Assembly (NCBI GenBank): GCA_035688265.1
Contig: DASSNE010000057.1
Coordinates: 1-53,069, forward strand
Source of the DNA: DASSBR01 sp035688265
Lineage (GTDB): Bacteria; Pseudomonadota; Gammaproteobacteria; Natronospirales; DASSBR01
DNA length: 53,069 bases
Direction of reading: 5' to 3'
Both the position numbers and the translations under genes were made by a program. The notes beneath the pieces were generated by a model, which was not told the DNA's origin, did no database searches, and saw nothing but the letters and a program-made list of their open reading frames with translations. This document shows positions 6,839 through 15,613 of this stretch, in pieces (within the stretch, counting starts at the first letter, position 1; each line of letters opens with the position of its first letter).

Positions 6839-9058
6839 ATGAGAACGTCCCCCTGCAGTTGGATGCTTGCCGCGTTCGCGGCGGTCGCGCTGACTGCTTG
6901 CGGTTTTGCCGCCCGCGCCGACAACCACTTCTACACCATCGCCGACATCTTCGCCGAGCCCGGGATGACCGGCTTCGCGCCGCGCGACGTCGAGTGGAGC
7001 CCGGACGGCAAAAAGCTTACTTTCCTGCTGCAGCACAAGGTGGACGGGCTCGCCGACCTGTACGTCATCGACACCACTACCGGCAAGCGCTCGGTGCTGA
7101 TTTCCGGCAAGACGCTCGCCGGCGCGGCCGCGTCGCCCAACAACATCAAGAACGAGCGCAAGAAGGAACGCATCACGCGCTACGGCGTGAACAGCTATCA
7201 CTGGTCGCCGAAGGGCGACGCGATCTTCTACCTCAGCCACGACCAGGTGTACCTGTACGATATCGCCAGCGGCAAGACACGCCAGATTACACACGAGCCG
7301 GGCGACAAGCGCGACCCGAAGCTGTCACCCGACGAGCAGTGGGTGAGCTACGTCACCAACGGCGACTTGCATTACACGTCGGTCGACGGCGGCAAGGTGT
7401 ACAGCGTCGCGCGCCACCAGGACGGCATTCTCAACGGCGGCATGGACTGGGTGTACCCGGAAGAACTGGCGCTGCGCAGCGGCTACGAATGGTCCCCGGA
7501 CAGCCGGTACATCGCGTTCATGCAGTTCGACGAGCGACCGGTGGAAGACTTCCCGCTGGTGAACTACGTCAAGCAAAACCCGACCGTCTACAACGAGAAG
7601 TATCCGCTGGCCGGTGCGCCGAACCCGATCGTGCGGCTCGGCATCCAGTCGATCGCGAGCCACCGGACGCGGTGGATCGACGGCGTCGCCGGCACCGACA
7701 ACACCTATCTCGCCCGCATCGGCTGGCAGCCGAAGGGCCGCGAGACGGCCTACGCGCAGGTCCTCAACCGGGCGCAGACCAAGCTCGACATCATCACCGT
7801 CAATCCGCAGAGCGGCGCGACGCACACGCTGTTCAGCGAGACCGATCCGTACTGGATCGATGTGACGGACAGCCTGCACTTTCTCAAGCAGGGCGGCTTC
7901 ATTTTCGACACCTGCCAGGACGGCTGGCAGCACGTCTGGCTGTTCGACGCGCAGGGCAAGGCCGTGCGCAACCTGACGCCGGGCGACTTCAACGTGCTGT
8001 CGGTCGACGGCGTGGACGAGAAAAACGGTTACGTCTATTACACCGCCGCGCTGACCGGCCCGCTCGACACCGACCTGTTCCGCGCCCCGTTCAGCGGCGG
8101 CACGCCTACGCAGTTGACCAACGGCCACGGCACGCATCACATTGACATGGGGCCGAAGGCGCAGGTCTATCTCGACTACTATTCAGATGTGACGACCCCG
8201 ACGGCGATCGCGTTGCGCTCAGTGACGGCGGGGCCGATCGCGCTGGTGCAGCCGGCCGCGAAGCTGCCGTACCACTTCCAGCGACCGCGGCTGTTCACGA
8301 TCAAGGCCGCCGACGGCAAGACCGATTTGTATGCGAGCATGATCGTGCCGCCGGACTTCGACCCGCACCGGAAGTACCCGGTGATCATGTACCAGTATGG
8401 CGGCCCGCACGCGTTCTCCGTCGTACGTGACGCGTGGGGCGGCGCCGATTTCCTCTACGACCAGATTCTCGCCCGCGACGGCTTCATTCTGTTCGCGGTC
8501 GACAATCGCGCCGCCGGCTACTTCAGCCATACCGCGCAGGCGCAGGTCCAGTACAAGCTCGGCCCGCTGGAACTCGCCGATCAGCGCGCGGCGGTCAACT
8601 GGCTGCAGTCGCAGCCGTATGTCGACGACAACCACATCGGCATCTGGGGCTGGAGCTACGGCGGCTACATGACGACGTACGAACTGACGCACGCGCCGGG
8701 CGTCTGGGCCGCCGGCATCGCCGTCGCGCCGGTCACGCGCTGGCAGAATTACGACTCGATCTACACTGAGCGCTACATGGGCATGCCGCAGAAGAACAAG
8801 GACGGCTACAAGGCCAGTTCGTCGGTCGCGGCCGCCGGCAATTTAAGCGACCCGCTGCTGCTGGTCGCCGGCACCGGTGACGACAACGTCCACTGGCAGA
8901 ACACGATCCAGTTCATCCAGGCGCTGATCGAGCATCGCCGCCCGTATCAATTGCTGATTTATCCCAACAAGACCCACGGCATTTCAGGCCCGGACGCTCG
9001 CACGCATTTGTTTACGGCCATGAAGCGGTTCTGGGAGCAACATCTCAAGACACAGTAG
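6839..9058 (+). CDS. exported dipeptidyl peptidase IV-like S9 peptidase
   Basis: Serine exopeptidase of family S9B that removes Xaa-Pro/Ala dipeptides from peptide N-termini. Residues 1-27 are an export signal; the Cys in ALTACG could make it a lipoprotein. A beta-propeller follows, and its MDWVYPEE motif is the double-Glu site that binds the substrate N-terminus in DPP IV. The alpha/beta-hydrolase domain holds Ser606 (GWSYGG), the Asp of AGTGDDNVHW and the His of NKTHGI. Length (739 aa) is normal. RBS AGGAGA. The gene is followed after 15 nt by the glutathione transferase gene. Its likely role is peptide scavenging in the periplasm. Confidence 0.92.
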   Translation: MRTSPCSWMLAAFAAVALTACGFAARADNHFYTIADIFAEPGMTGFAPRDVEWSPDGKKLTFLLQHKVDGLADLYVIDTTTGKRSVLISGKTLAGAAASPNNIKNERKKERITRYGVNSYHWSPKGDAIFYLSHDQVYLYDIASGKTRQITHEPGDKRDPKLSPDEQWVSYVTNGDLHYTSVDGGKVYSVARHQDGILNGGMDWVYPEELALRSGYEWSPDSRYIAFMQFDERPVEDFPLVNYVKQNPTVYNEKYPLAGAPNPIVRLGIQSIASHRTRWIDGVAGTDNTYLARIGWQPKGRETAYAQVLNRAQTKLDIITVNPQSGATHTLFSETDPYWIDVTDSLHFLKQGGFIFDTCQDGWQHVWLFDAQGKAVRNLTPGDFNVLSVDGVDEKNGYVYYTAALTGPLDTDLFRAPFSGGTPTQLTNGHGTHHIDMGPKAQVYLDYYSDVTTPTAIALRSVTAGPIALVQPAAKLPYHFQRPRLFTIKAADGKTDLYASMIVPPDFDPHRKYPVIMYQYGGPHAFSVVRDAWGGADFLYDQILARDGFILFAVDNRAAGYFSHTAQAQVQYKLGPLELADQRAAVNWLQSQPYVDDNHIGIWGWSYGGYMTTYELTHAPGVWAAGIAVAPVTRWQNYDSIYTERYMGMPQKNKDGYKASSSVAAAGNLSDPLLLVAGTGDDNVHWQNTIQFIQALIEHRRPYQLLIYPNKTHGISGPDARTHLFTAMKRFWEQHLKTQ

Positions 9059-9073
9059 CGAGGAGCAAGAAAT

Positions 9074-9769
9074 ATGATTGATCTTTATTCATGGACGACG
9101 CCCAACGGCTACAAAGCCCACATCATGCTGGAGGAGACCGCGCTCGCTTACGAGGCCCACCCGGTCGATATCAACGAAGGCGACCAGTTCAAACCCGAGT
9201 TTCTGAAGATCAGCCCGAACAACAAGATTCCGGCCATCGTGGATCAGGACGGGCCGGGCAAGCAGCCGATTGCGATCTTCGAGTCCGGCGCGATTCTCAC
9301 GTACCTCGCCGAAAAGACCGGGCGCTTCATGCCGGCCGATCCGCGGGCGCGCATCGAAATGCTGTCGTGGCTTTGTTTCCAGATCGGCCATGTCGGCCCG
9401 ATGATCGGCCAGATTCATCACTTCCGCGATTACGCGCCGGAGAAAATCCAGTATGCGATCGACCGCTACACCAACGAAGGCAAGCGCCTCTACGGCGTGA
9501 TGGACAAGCGGCTGTCGCAAGTGCCGTATTTCGCCGGCGACGAGTACTCGATCGCCGACATCGCCATCTGGCCGTGGCTGCGAAACTACAAGAAGGAAGG
9601 CATCGAGATGGAGGATTACCCGCACGTCAAGGCGTGGTTCGACAAAATCGGCGAGCGGCCGGCGGTGAAACGCGGCCTCGAGGTCCTGCAGGAATACAAG
9701 CGGGAGGGCGGAATGAGCGATCGCGCCAGGGAAGTCATGTTCGGCCAGATGCAATACCAGAAAAGATAG
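9074..9769 (+). CDS. glutathione S-transferase, YfcG/Nu class-like
   Basis: Cytosolic thioredoxin-fold GST. The N-terminal domain has the start MIDLYSWTTPNGYK, the cis-Pro motif NNKIPAIVD and the glutathione-binding ESGAIL. The helical C-terminal domain is recognisable from IGQIHHFRDYAPE and YSIADIAIWPW. These match E. coli YfcG, a disulfide-bond oxidoreductase that uses Thr/Asn of the TPNG segment and not a catalytic Cys or Ser. Length (231 aa) is typical. It lies 15 nt after the peptidase gene and 4 nt before the UDG-like gene, so the three probably share an mRNA. Confidence 0.9.
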   Translation: MIDLYSWTTPNGYKAHIMLEETALAYEAHPVDINEGDQFKPEFLKISPNNKIPAIVDQDGPGKQPIAIFESGAILTYLAEKTGRFMPADPRARIEMLSWLCFQIGHVGPMIGQIHHFRDYAPEKIQYAIDRYTNEGKRLYGVMDKRLSQVPYFAGDEYSIADIAIWPWLRNYKKEGIEMEDYPHVKAWFDKIGERPAVKRGLEVLQEYKREGGMSDRAREVMFGQMQYQKR

Positions 9770-9773
9770 TCGA

Positions 9774-10466
9774 ATGACCCATTTCGGCGACGATCAGCGC
9801 AGCGCCTTCCGCGAATGCGCCCGCGCGTTTACCGGCATTGACGAGCCGGCCTACCTGAAGTGCGAACGCGATCCGCTGGAGCCGGTGATCGGGCTCGGCG
9901 ACCCCGACGCCCGCATCTGTTTCTTCGGCCGCGACCCCGGCGCCGATGAAGTGCGTCATGCCATGCCGTTTATCGGCGCGGGCGGACAAAAAGTGCGCAG
10001 CACGTTGTACCGTTATTTATACGGCCAGGCGATGCCGGACTTCGACGCGTCGGTCAACGTCGGCAACCTGTTCTTCTGGGCCAACACGGTGCCGTACAAG
10101 CCGATCGGCAACAAAGCCTGGTCGATGAAGGTCAAGCGAAGTTGCCACCCCCTGATGGTCGACGTGCTGCTGAAGAACTGGCGCGGCTCGGACATTATCG
10201 TGCTCGGCCGCGAGGCGTTTTTCTGGTTCGGGATCGGCAAAAGTCGTGCAGAGCGCGCGGCGCTCGACGAATTCTGGCTGCGAGAGGACCGCTACACGAC
10301 GAGCATGGAAGTGCCATTGTCCTCGCACAACTTGTCCCGCGTGTTCAGGCTGTATCCGCTACCGCATCCGTCGCCGCTCAACGCGACATGGTACAAACGA
10401 TTTCCGGATCTACTGGTACAACGCCTGAAACAACTCGACGTACATCCGGATAACCTCAAGCTATAA
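9774..10466 (+). CDS. uracil-DNA glycosylase superfamily protein
   Basis: Member of the UDG superfamily fold, the class of base-excision enzymes that flip out and remove uracil. Motif A appears as FFGRDPGADE, a GxDPG-type motif as in UDG families 4/5. Motif B appears as LPHPSPLNATWY. The four-Cys Fe-S pattern of classical family 4/5 enzymes is not evident, since only a few Cys are present (KCERD, RSCHP). Substrate specificity is therefore open. The gene starts 4 nt after the GST stop and its end overlaps the convergent methyltransferase gene by 6 nt. Confidence 0.75.
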   Translation: MTHFGDDQRSAFRECARAFTGIDEPAYLKCERDPLEPVIGLGDPDARICFFGRDPGADEVRHAMPFIGAGGQKVRSTLYRYLYGQAMPDFDASVNVGNLFFWANTVPYKPIGNKAWSMKVKRSCHPLMVDVLLKNWRGSDIIVLGREAFFWFGIGKSRAERAALDEFWLREDRYTTSMEVPLSSHNLSRVFRLYPLPHPSPLNATWYKRFPDLLVQRLKQLDVHPDNLKL

Positions 10467-11216
10467 AAACCGTTCGCCGGCCGGCTCGCAAACATACGTC
10501 CCCTCGGCGGGGCAGGCTAATATCCTGAACCCGGCAGTCCGCAACAACGCCTCGATCGCCGCCTTGTTCGGTATCCACCAGTTGCTCGCGTCGCCGGCAA
10601 AGTCATGTTCGACGAACGCCATGTGCGGCCATTCGGGCGCGGTGAGATCGTCAATGTCGAGGTAGCCTTTCCCGCGCACATCCGTCGCGACGGCATCTCC
10701 AGGCAGCGACAGGCTCTGAAACAGCAGCCGACGCCGAGTCTTGTCCGCGATGCGGTCAAGCGCCAGCAGCGGATAGCGCAGGTGATAAAACACGCCCAGA
10801 AACAGCACCAGGTCGAACGTCTCCCGCATTTTCGCCAACTGGTACACGCCCATCCGCTTGAACCGCACGCGGCCGTCGAGATCAAAGCGGCGTTGAGCCC
10901 AGCGCGCCTGCTTCAGGTAATGCGGATCCTCGTCGATACCCAATACGTCGGCACCGCGCCGCGCCAGTTCAAAACTGTAGAAACCGGCATTGCAGCCGAT
11001 ATCGAGCACGCGCCAGCCGGTCAGGTCGGCCGGCAGGTGCGGCGCGAGTTGCTCCCATTTGAATGCAGGAAAATCGCCCAGCGGATGATCGGGCGCCGTT
11101 TGTGTGCCGTCCGGCAGGTGCAGGTTGTGAAACCACGGCCCCAGCCGCTGCACCTGGTCCGCCAGCGGACCGGCCGCCGATCCCGGCGACTGCAATGTTG
11201 CCAGCTCCTCCTTCAT
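10461..11216 (-). CDS. SAM-dependent methyltransferase, TIGR04290/Rta_06860-like
   Basis: Class I methyltransferase (251 aa). Motif I is VLDIGCNAGFYSFELARRGA, followed by GIDEDPHYLKQARWA and the post-motif FDLVLFLGVFYHLRYP. The N-terminal part (WFHNLHLPDG) and the fold resemble CmoB-type enzymes and, from memory, the TIGR04290 family, which occurs in clusters with glycosyltransferases. It is the last gene of the seven-gene operon, and its ATG overlaps the stop of the preceding glycosyltransferase (ATGA). It likely methylates the sugar product of the cluster; the substrate is unknown. Confidence 0.8.
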   Translation of the reverse strand: MKEELATLQSPGSAAGPLADQVQRLGPWFHNLHLPDGTQTAPDHPLGDFPAFKWEQLAPHLPADLTGWRVLDIGCNAGFYSFELARRGADVLGIDEDPHYLKQARWAQRRFDLDGRVRFKRMGVYQLAKMRETFDLVLFLGVFYHLRYPLLALDRIADKTRRRLLFQSLSLPGDAVATDVRGKGYLDIDDLTAPEWPHMAFVEHDFAGDASNWWIPNKAAIEALLRTAGFRILACPAEGTYVCEPAGERFL

Positions 11217-12304
11217 CGCATGCTCGCGCTGGCGATGCGGCGGCGCGGCAGACTCGCGTGCAGATGCTCAACCAGCTCACGCGCCCGATGCGAGGCGGTG
11301 TGCGCGGCCATCACGCGCCGGCGTGCGCGCTGGCCGATTGCCGCGCGGGCGGCTTCCGACAGGCCATCGAGGTAGCCGAGCACCGTGTCGGTATCGTCCG
11401 CAATCAGAATTTCGCGTTCCGGCTCAAACAGCGTTTCAAGGCCGTCCCAGCGGTCGGAAATTACCGGCACCCCGCAGGCGGCGGCTTCGAACAGCCGCAC
11501 GCTTGGTGCGTAACCGGTTGCGATCATCGCGTCGCGGGTGACGTTCAGCGTGAAGCGTTGCGCGTTATAAAACGCGCAATGGCCCGAGGGGGCGACATGC
11601 TCGACGTATTCGACATTGGCCGGCCAGGCGACGCCGGCCGGAAACTGCGCGCCGGCTACCACGAAGCGTCGCGCAGGCGCCCGCCGTGCCGGCTGCAACA
11701 GCAGCCGTTCGAGCCGTGGCTGCCGATCGGGGCTGTAGGTGCCGAGATAGCCGAGATCCCAGTGTGCGACCTGCGGTTTCGGGTAATGGATTTCCGGATC
11801 GACCGAGCAATACAGCGGGCAGGCCCGGCGCGCGCCGAACTGCTCTTCCAGCCGCGTGAGCAGTGGGCCGCCGGTGAACGACAGGTACAGGTTGAAGCGC
11901 GGGATCAGGTCGGGCTCGAGATACTCGTAGTCGCCGGCGGCAAGTTTGGCGAGCGTGACGGGCGTGTCGATATCGTAAAACGCGACGCTGCCGTTCGCTT
12001 CATCCAGCACCCAGTCGGCTACCGCGACGCCGTCAGGAACATACGAGCCGACGATGACCGCGTCGGCCGCGCGGACGGCTTCGGCGAAGTCGCGCTTGAG
12101 CACGTCGAGTGAATCGTACAGCCGCGTTTCGCCGAACGGCGGCTCGGGCAGGTCGCGTTGCGCCGCGTACCACGGGGTGTCGCGTTCGAGGAACAGCACC
12201 TGGTGGCCCTGGCGCGTCAGTTCGCGGACGAGGCCGCGGTAGGTGGTCGCGTGGCCGTTGCCCCATGAGGAAGTGATCGAAAGTCCGAGAATGACGATGT
12301 TCAT
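11213..12304 (-). CDS. CgeB-like glycosyltransferase (copy 1)
   Basis: GT-B fold glycosyltransferase (363 aa). The N-terminus MNIVILGLSITSSWGNGHA is followed by YRGLVRELTRQGHQVLFLERD. The C-terminal nucleotide-sugar half has RLFEAAACGVPVISDRW and GLETLFEPEREILIADD. These are features of the CgeB/DUF3880 plus Glyco_trans_1_2 group. It shares the same frame of motifs with the two genes upstream, so the three are paralogues. No membrane segment, so probably cytosolic. It lies 2 nt after the preceding gene and overlaps the next by ATGA. Donor and acceptor are unknown. Confidence 0.82.
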   Translation of the reverse strand: MNIVILGLSITSSWGNGHATTYRGLVRELTRQGHQVLFLERDTPWYAAQRDLPEPPFGETRLYDSLDVLKRDFAEAVRAADAVIVGSYVPDGVAVADWVLDEANGSVAFYDIDTPVTLAKLAAGDYEYLEPDLIPRFNLYLSFTGGPLLTRLEEQFGARRACPLYCSVDPEIHYPKPQVAHWDLGYLGTYSPDRQPRLERLLLQPARRAPARRFVVAGAQFPAGVAWPANVEYVEHVAPSGHCAFYNAQRFTLNVTRDAMIATGYAPSVRLFEAAACGVPVISDRWDGLETLFEPEREILIADDTDTVLGYLDGLSEAARAAIGQRARRRVMAAHTASHRARELVEHLHASLPRRRIASASMR

Positions 12305-12306
12305 TT

Positions 12307-13407
12307 TTATTTTTCCAACACTGCTTTTTGAGCCCCTCGCACTTCGCGACAGGGACCGGACAGAAGCGCGTCGACCTCAGCCGCGCGGCTGGCGTAGGTG
12401 TGGTCGGTGCGCACGCGCGCGAGCGCTGCTGCGCCGATCCGACGCGCTTCGTCCGCGGACAGATCCTGCAAAATGGAAGCCACTTCAGCGCCGCTTTCCG
12501 CTACCAGGATTTCCTCGCCGGGCTCAAAGAACTCTTCAATGCCCAGCCAGGCATCAGTAATCAGGCACGCCCCGGCGCCGGCGGCTTCGAACACGCGCGT
12601 GGCGGGCGAGTAGCCGAAGCGCGCCATGCTGGCGCGGCTGATGTTGAGCACGGCGAGCGCGCTCGCGTTGATCGCATTGTGGTCGCGCGTATAGACGTGG
12701 CCGAGCAGGCGGACGTTGGCCGGCGCGGCACGATCCGCCCAGCCGTTGCCGCCGAGCAGAAATTGCTTCCGCGGACAGCGTTCGGCCGCGGCGAAGAAAA
12801 ATTCATCGACGCGCGCCTCGCGATCGGGGAGCCGGTTGCCGACGAACACCAGGTCGGCGGCGAATCGTGCTTCCGGCGCGACCGGAAAGTGCGTCGTCCG
12901 ATCGAGCGCGTTATAGATTGGCACACAGCGCCGCGCGCCGAAGCTTTCATACGCGGCGATAACCGGCGGGCCGCCGCCGTAGGTCAGCACCAGGTCGTAC
13001 TCCGGCACCAGCGCGCGAAACGGATCGTCCGGATCGTTCGCCAGTCGCTCCAGCGTCGCGGGCGCATCGACGTCCCAGAAGATGACGCGCTTGCCCGGCC
13101 GTTTCAGGTCGAGTACCTCACGTTCCAGCAGCGCATCATTCGCGCCGACGCCGCTCGCCTTGACGATTACGTCCGCGCCGGCGGCCTCGCGCAGCATCGC
13201 CCGCACGTCGTCGGCCCGGTAGATGACGATGCGCGCCCAGTCCGGGTCGTCGATGTCGCGATGCTGGTGGCGCTCGAAAATGTCCGGCTCGTAAAAGGTG
13301 ATGTCGTGGCCGAGCGCCGCCAGTTCGCGCAGCAGGCCGCGGTAATAGGTCGCCGCGCCATTCCACCAGGCGGATACGGCGCTCGAGCCGAAAAAGGCGA
13401 TCTTCAT
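12307..13407 (-). CDS. CgeB-like glycosyltransferase (copy 2)
   Basis: The 366-aa paralogue of its neighbours starts MKIAFFGSSAVSAWWNGAA, then YYRGLLRELAALGHDITFYE. The nucleotide-sugar domain has TRVFEAAGAGACLITDAW and GIEEFFEPGEEILVA, followed by the conserved terminal helix RTDHTYASRAAEVDALL. It overlaps the upstream gene by ATGA, which points to translational coupling. The predicted reaction is transfer of an activated sugar to a cytosolic acceptor. Specificity cannot be read from the sequence. Confidence 0.82.
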   Translation of the reverse strand: MKIAFFGSSAVSAWWNGAATYYRGLLRELAALGHDITFYEPDIFERHQHRDIDDPDWARIVIYRADDVRAMLREAAGADVIVKASGVGANDALLEREVLDLKRPGKRVIFWDVDAPATLERLANDPDDPFRALVPEYDLVLTYGGGPPVIAAYESFGARRCVPIYNALDRTTHFPVAPEARFAADLVFVGNRLPDREARVDEFFFAAAERCPRKQFLLGGNGWADRAAPANVRLLGHVYTRDHNAINASALAVLNISRASMARFGYSPATRVFEAAGAGACLITDAWLGIEEFFEPGEEILVAESGAEVASILQDLSADEARRIGAAALARVRTDHTYASRAAEVDALLSGPCREVRGAQKAVLEK

Positions 13408-14513
13408 ACGGCCGCCTTTCTGCGCTGCTGCCGTAGCGATGCGGCGAGCGACAGCAACTCGTCGACGCGGTGCGCGCAGGTGTGACGGGCGAGTATTGTG
13501 CGGCGGCCGTGTTCGGCGATCGCCGCCGCGCGGTCCGGTTCATTCAACAGCGCGCGCAAGTGAGCCCGCATCGCGGTGCCGTCTCGGGCTACCAGGTAAT
13601 CCTCGCCGGGTTCGAACAAGTGTTCGCAGTCGCGCCACGGCGCCGAGACCAATGGAATGCCGCAGGCGAGCGCCTCGAACATACGGATGGTCGGAATGCC
13701 GGGCAGGGCGGACGCGTACGGCCGGCGCGGCACGTGCACTGTCACGCGGTGGCGCGCGTAGGCGACCGGCGCTTCAAAGTTCGCGAGCCAGCCGCGATAG
13801 TCGAAGCCCGCGTGGCCGAGCCTGCGCAGCACCGCGCGCGGGTAGCGCACGCCGTAGATCGTCGCCCGCAGCCTGAGCGCGGCGACCGGCTCGAGCAGGA
13901 ATTCGTTCAGTTCGCGATCGCGCTCGCCGTCGCCCCAGTTGCCGATCCAGACCAGATCGCCCTCGCGCGGCTCCTCCGGCAGCGGCCGGAACACGCGCGT
14001 GTCGGCGGCTTCGTGCCAGGTCCAGACGTGCCGCGACCAGCCGGCCTCGAGGTAACGCTGGCGAATCGCCTCGCCGAACGCGAGCACGCCGTCGTAGTCG
14101 TCGAGCTTGCAGCGGGCGATGCCGTCGGCATCGGACACCGAGCGGTGGTGAGTGTCGTGGAACAGCAGCCGGTAGCGGTGCCGCATGCGGTGTTTGCCGA
14201 TGCGTGCGATCAGCTCGGGATCGTTCCACTCGTGTACCAGCACGAGGTCGGCATGATCCAGCGCGCGGTCGAGATCGAGCCGGCGCGGATCGTAGAAGCG
14301 GCTTTTGAGGCGCGGGTAATGCGCGGCGAATGCGGCGATCGCCTGTTCGCCCTGCTCGTGCTGCAGGTTGGCGAGACTCCAGCCGTCCGCCGGCTCGTAA
14401 ACGCGCACGTCATGGCCGCGGGCGAGCAACTCGGTCGTGATGCCGCGCAGGAAGTGCGCGTTGCCGTGATTCCAGTCGGAGACCAGCGAGTGATAGAAAA
14501 AGACAATGCGCAT
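13404..14513 (-). CDS. CgeB-like glycosyltransferase (copy 3)
   Basis: The 369-aa protein starts MRIVFFYHSLVSDWNHGNA, continues FLRGITTELLARGHDVRVYE, and ends with IRMFEALACGIPLVSAPW, CEHLFEPGEDYLVARD and the helix ARHTCAHRVDELLSLA. The frame stays open far upstream, but the ATG at 14513 is chosen because it overlaps the stop of the preceding gene (TGATG) and gives the same N-terminus as the other two copies. It is the most divergent of the triplet by eye. Confidence 0.82.
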   Translation of the reverse strand: MRIVFFYHSLVSDWNHGNAHFLRGITTELLARGHDVRVYEPADGWSLANLQHEQGEQAIAAFAAHYPRLKSRFYDPRRLDLDRALDHADLVLVHEWNDPELIARIGKHRMRHRYRLLFHDTHHRSVSDADGIARCKLDDYDGVLAFGEAIRQRYLEAGWSRHVWTWHEAADTRVFRPLPEEPREGDLVWIGNWGDGERDRELNEFLLEPVAALRLRATIYGVRYPRAVLRRLGHAGFDYRGWLANFEAPVAYARHRVTVHVPRRPYASALPGIPTIRMFEALACGIPLVSAPWRDCEHLFEPGEDYLVARDGTAMRAHLRALLNEPDRAAAIAEHGRRTILARHTCAHRVDELLSLAASLRQQRRKAAV

Positions 14514-15613
14514 CAGCTTGCCGTTCCCATCCTGCTGACGGAGCGGCGCGCGTCGATCAGCTCGCCGTACGCTTGCAGATAGGCCTTGGTCATACGCGCG
14601 GCGCTGTAGCGGCGGGCGCGGTGGCGGGCCCGGACGCCCCACGACTGGCGCTCTATCTCGTTGGCGATCAGGCCGTTCAGGGTCTTCGCCAGTTGCTGGT
14701 CGTCGTCCGGCCGCACGTACAGCGCCGCCTTGCCCCAGATTTCGCGCAGGCTGGGGATATCGCCGAGCACCAGCGTGCAGCCGGCGAGTGCGGCTTCGAG
14801 GATGCTCAAGCCGAACGGCTCGTAGCGCGCCGGTAGTGCGTAAATGGCCGCAGATGCGTATTCGCGCGCGACGCGGTGGCTGCCGGTCGGCCCCAGCCAT
14901 TCGACGTTGTCGAAGCGGATCTCGCGGCCGTCCGGATGGTGCGCATCGCCGATCAATCGCACCGGCCAGCTCAGTTGCGGCGCGACCCGGGCGAGCGCCA
15001 GCACGTTCTTGCCTTCATCCCAGAGCCGACCGGCGGCGAGAATGCGCGCGCGCTTGTTGCGCGGCCGGAACTCGGCGCTGCGCCGGCCGTTGGCGATCAC
15101 GCGGGTGTTGCGGCCAGCGCCGTAGAATTTTTCCACTGACGCGAGCATCGCGGCGCTCGGCGCCACGACCATATCTGCGCCCTTGAGTCCGGCATCCACC
15201 GCCTGCCGATAACGCTGCCAGCCGCGGTCGGGCAGCGTGCCGTGCACCGCCTCGAACCACGAGTACACGCAGGAATGCGCCACCACCAGTACCGGCGCGG
15301 GCCAGTTCAGCGCACCGTGATAGTAGTGGTTGAGGTGCACCATGTCCGGCTTGAATTCCGCCGCCAGGTCAAGCAGCCATTCTCCCGCGCGCTCGAGTTC
15401 CGCCCACGGGTCGGGCATCCATTCCAGCGGGTAATGGCTCGGGTGCAGCGTCAGATGGGGAATCGCCGCGGCGGCTTGCTGCTGCTCGTCGCTGGGCAGG
15501 TCGCCGAGCGTCGCGAGCGCCACTTCGGCGCCGTGCTCGCTCAGTCCGTGCGCCAGTTCCAGCGCGTAATGCCAGATGCCGCCGACGGTGTCTGTCGTCA
15601 TCAGGACCTTCAT
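14513..15613 (-). CDS. family 4 glycosyltransferase
   Basis: GT-B glycosyltransferase (366 aa). The N-terminus is MKVLMTTDTVGGIWHYALEL and the C-terminal half is GT4-like: RILAAGRLWDEGKNVLALA and PARYEPFGLSILEAALAGC (the E-x7-E type motif), then VLGDIPSLREIW. The start at 15613 is set by a 4-nt ATGA overlap with the upstream fusion gene; the frame continues upstream without another plausible start. Predicted retaining glycosyltransferase acting in the same pathway as the three CgeB-like enzymes. Confidence 0.87.
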   Translation of the reverse strand: MKVLMTTDTVGGIWHYALELAHGLSEHGAEVALATLGDLPSDEQQQAAAAIPHLTLHPSHYPLEWMPDPWAELERAGEWLLDLAAEFKPDMVHLNHYYHGALNWPAPVLVVAHSCVYSWFEAVHGTLPDRGWQRYRQAVDAGLKGADMVVAPSAAMLASVEKFYGAGRNTRVIANGRRSAEFRPRNKRARILAAGRLWDEGKNVLALARVAPQLSWPVRLIGDAHHPDGREIRFDNVEWLGPTGSHRVAREYASAAIYALPARYEPFGLSILEAALAGCTLVLGDIPSLREIWGKAALYVRPDDDQQLAKTLNGLIANEIERQSWGVRARHRARRYSAARMTKAYLQAYGELIDARRSVSRMGTAS

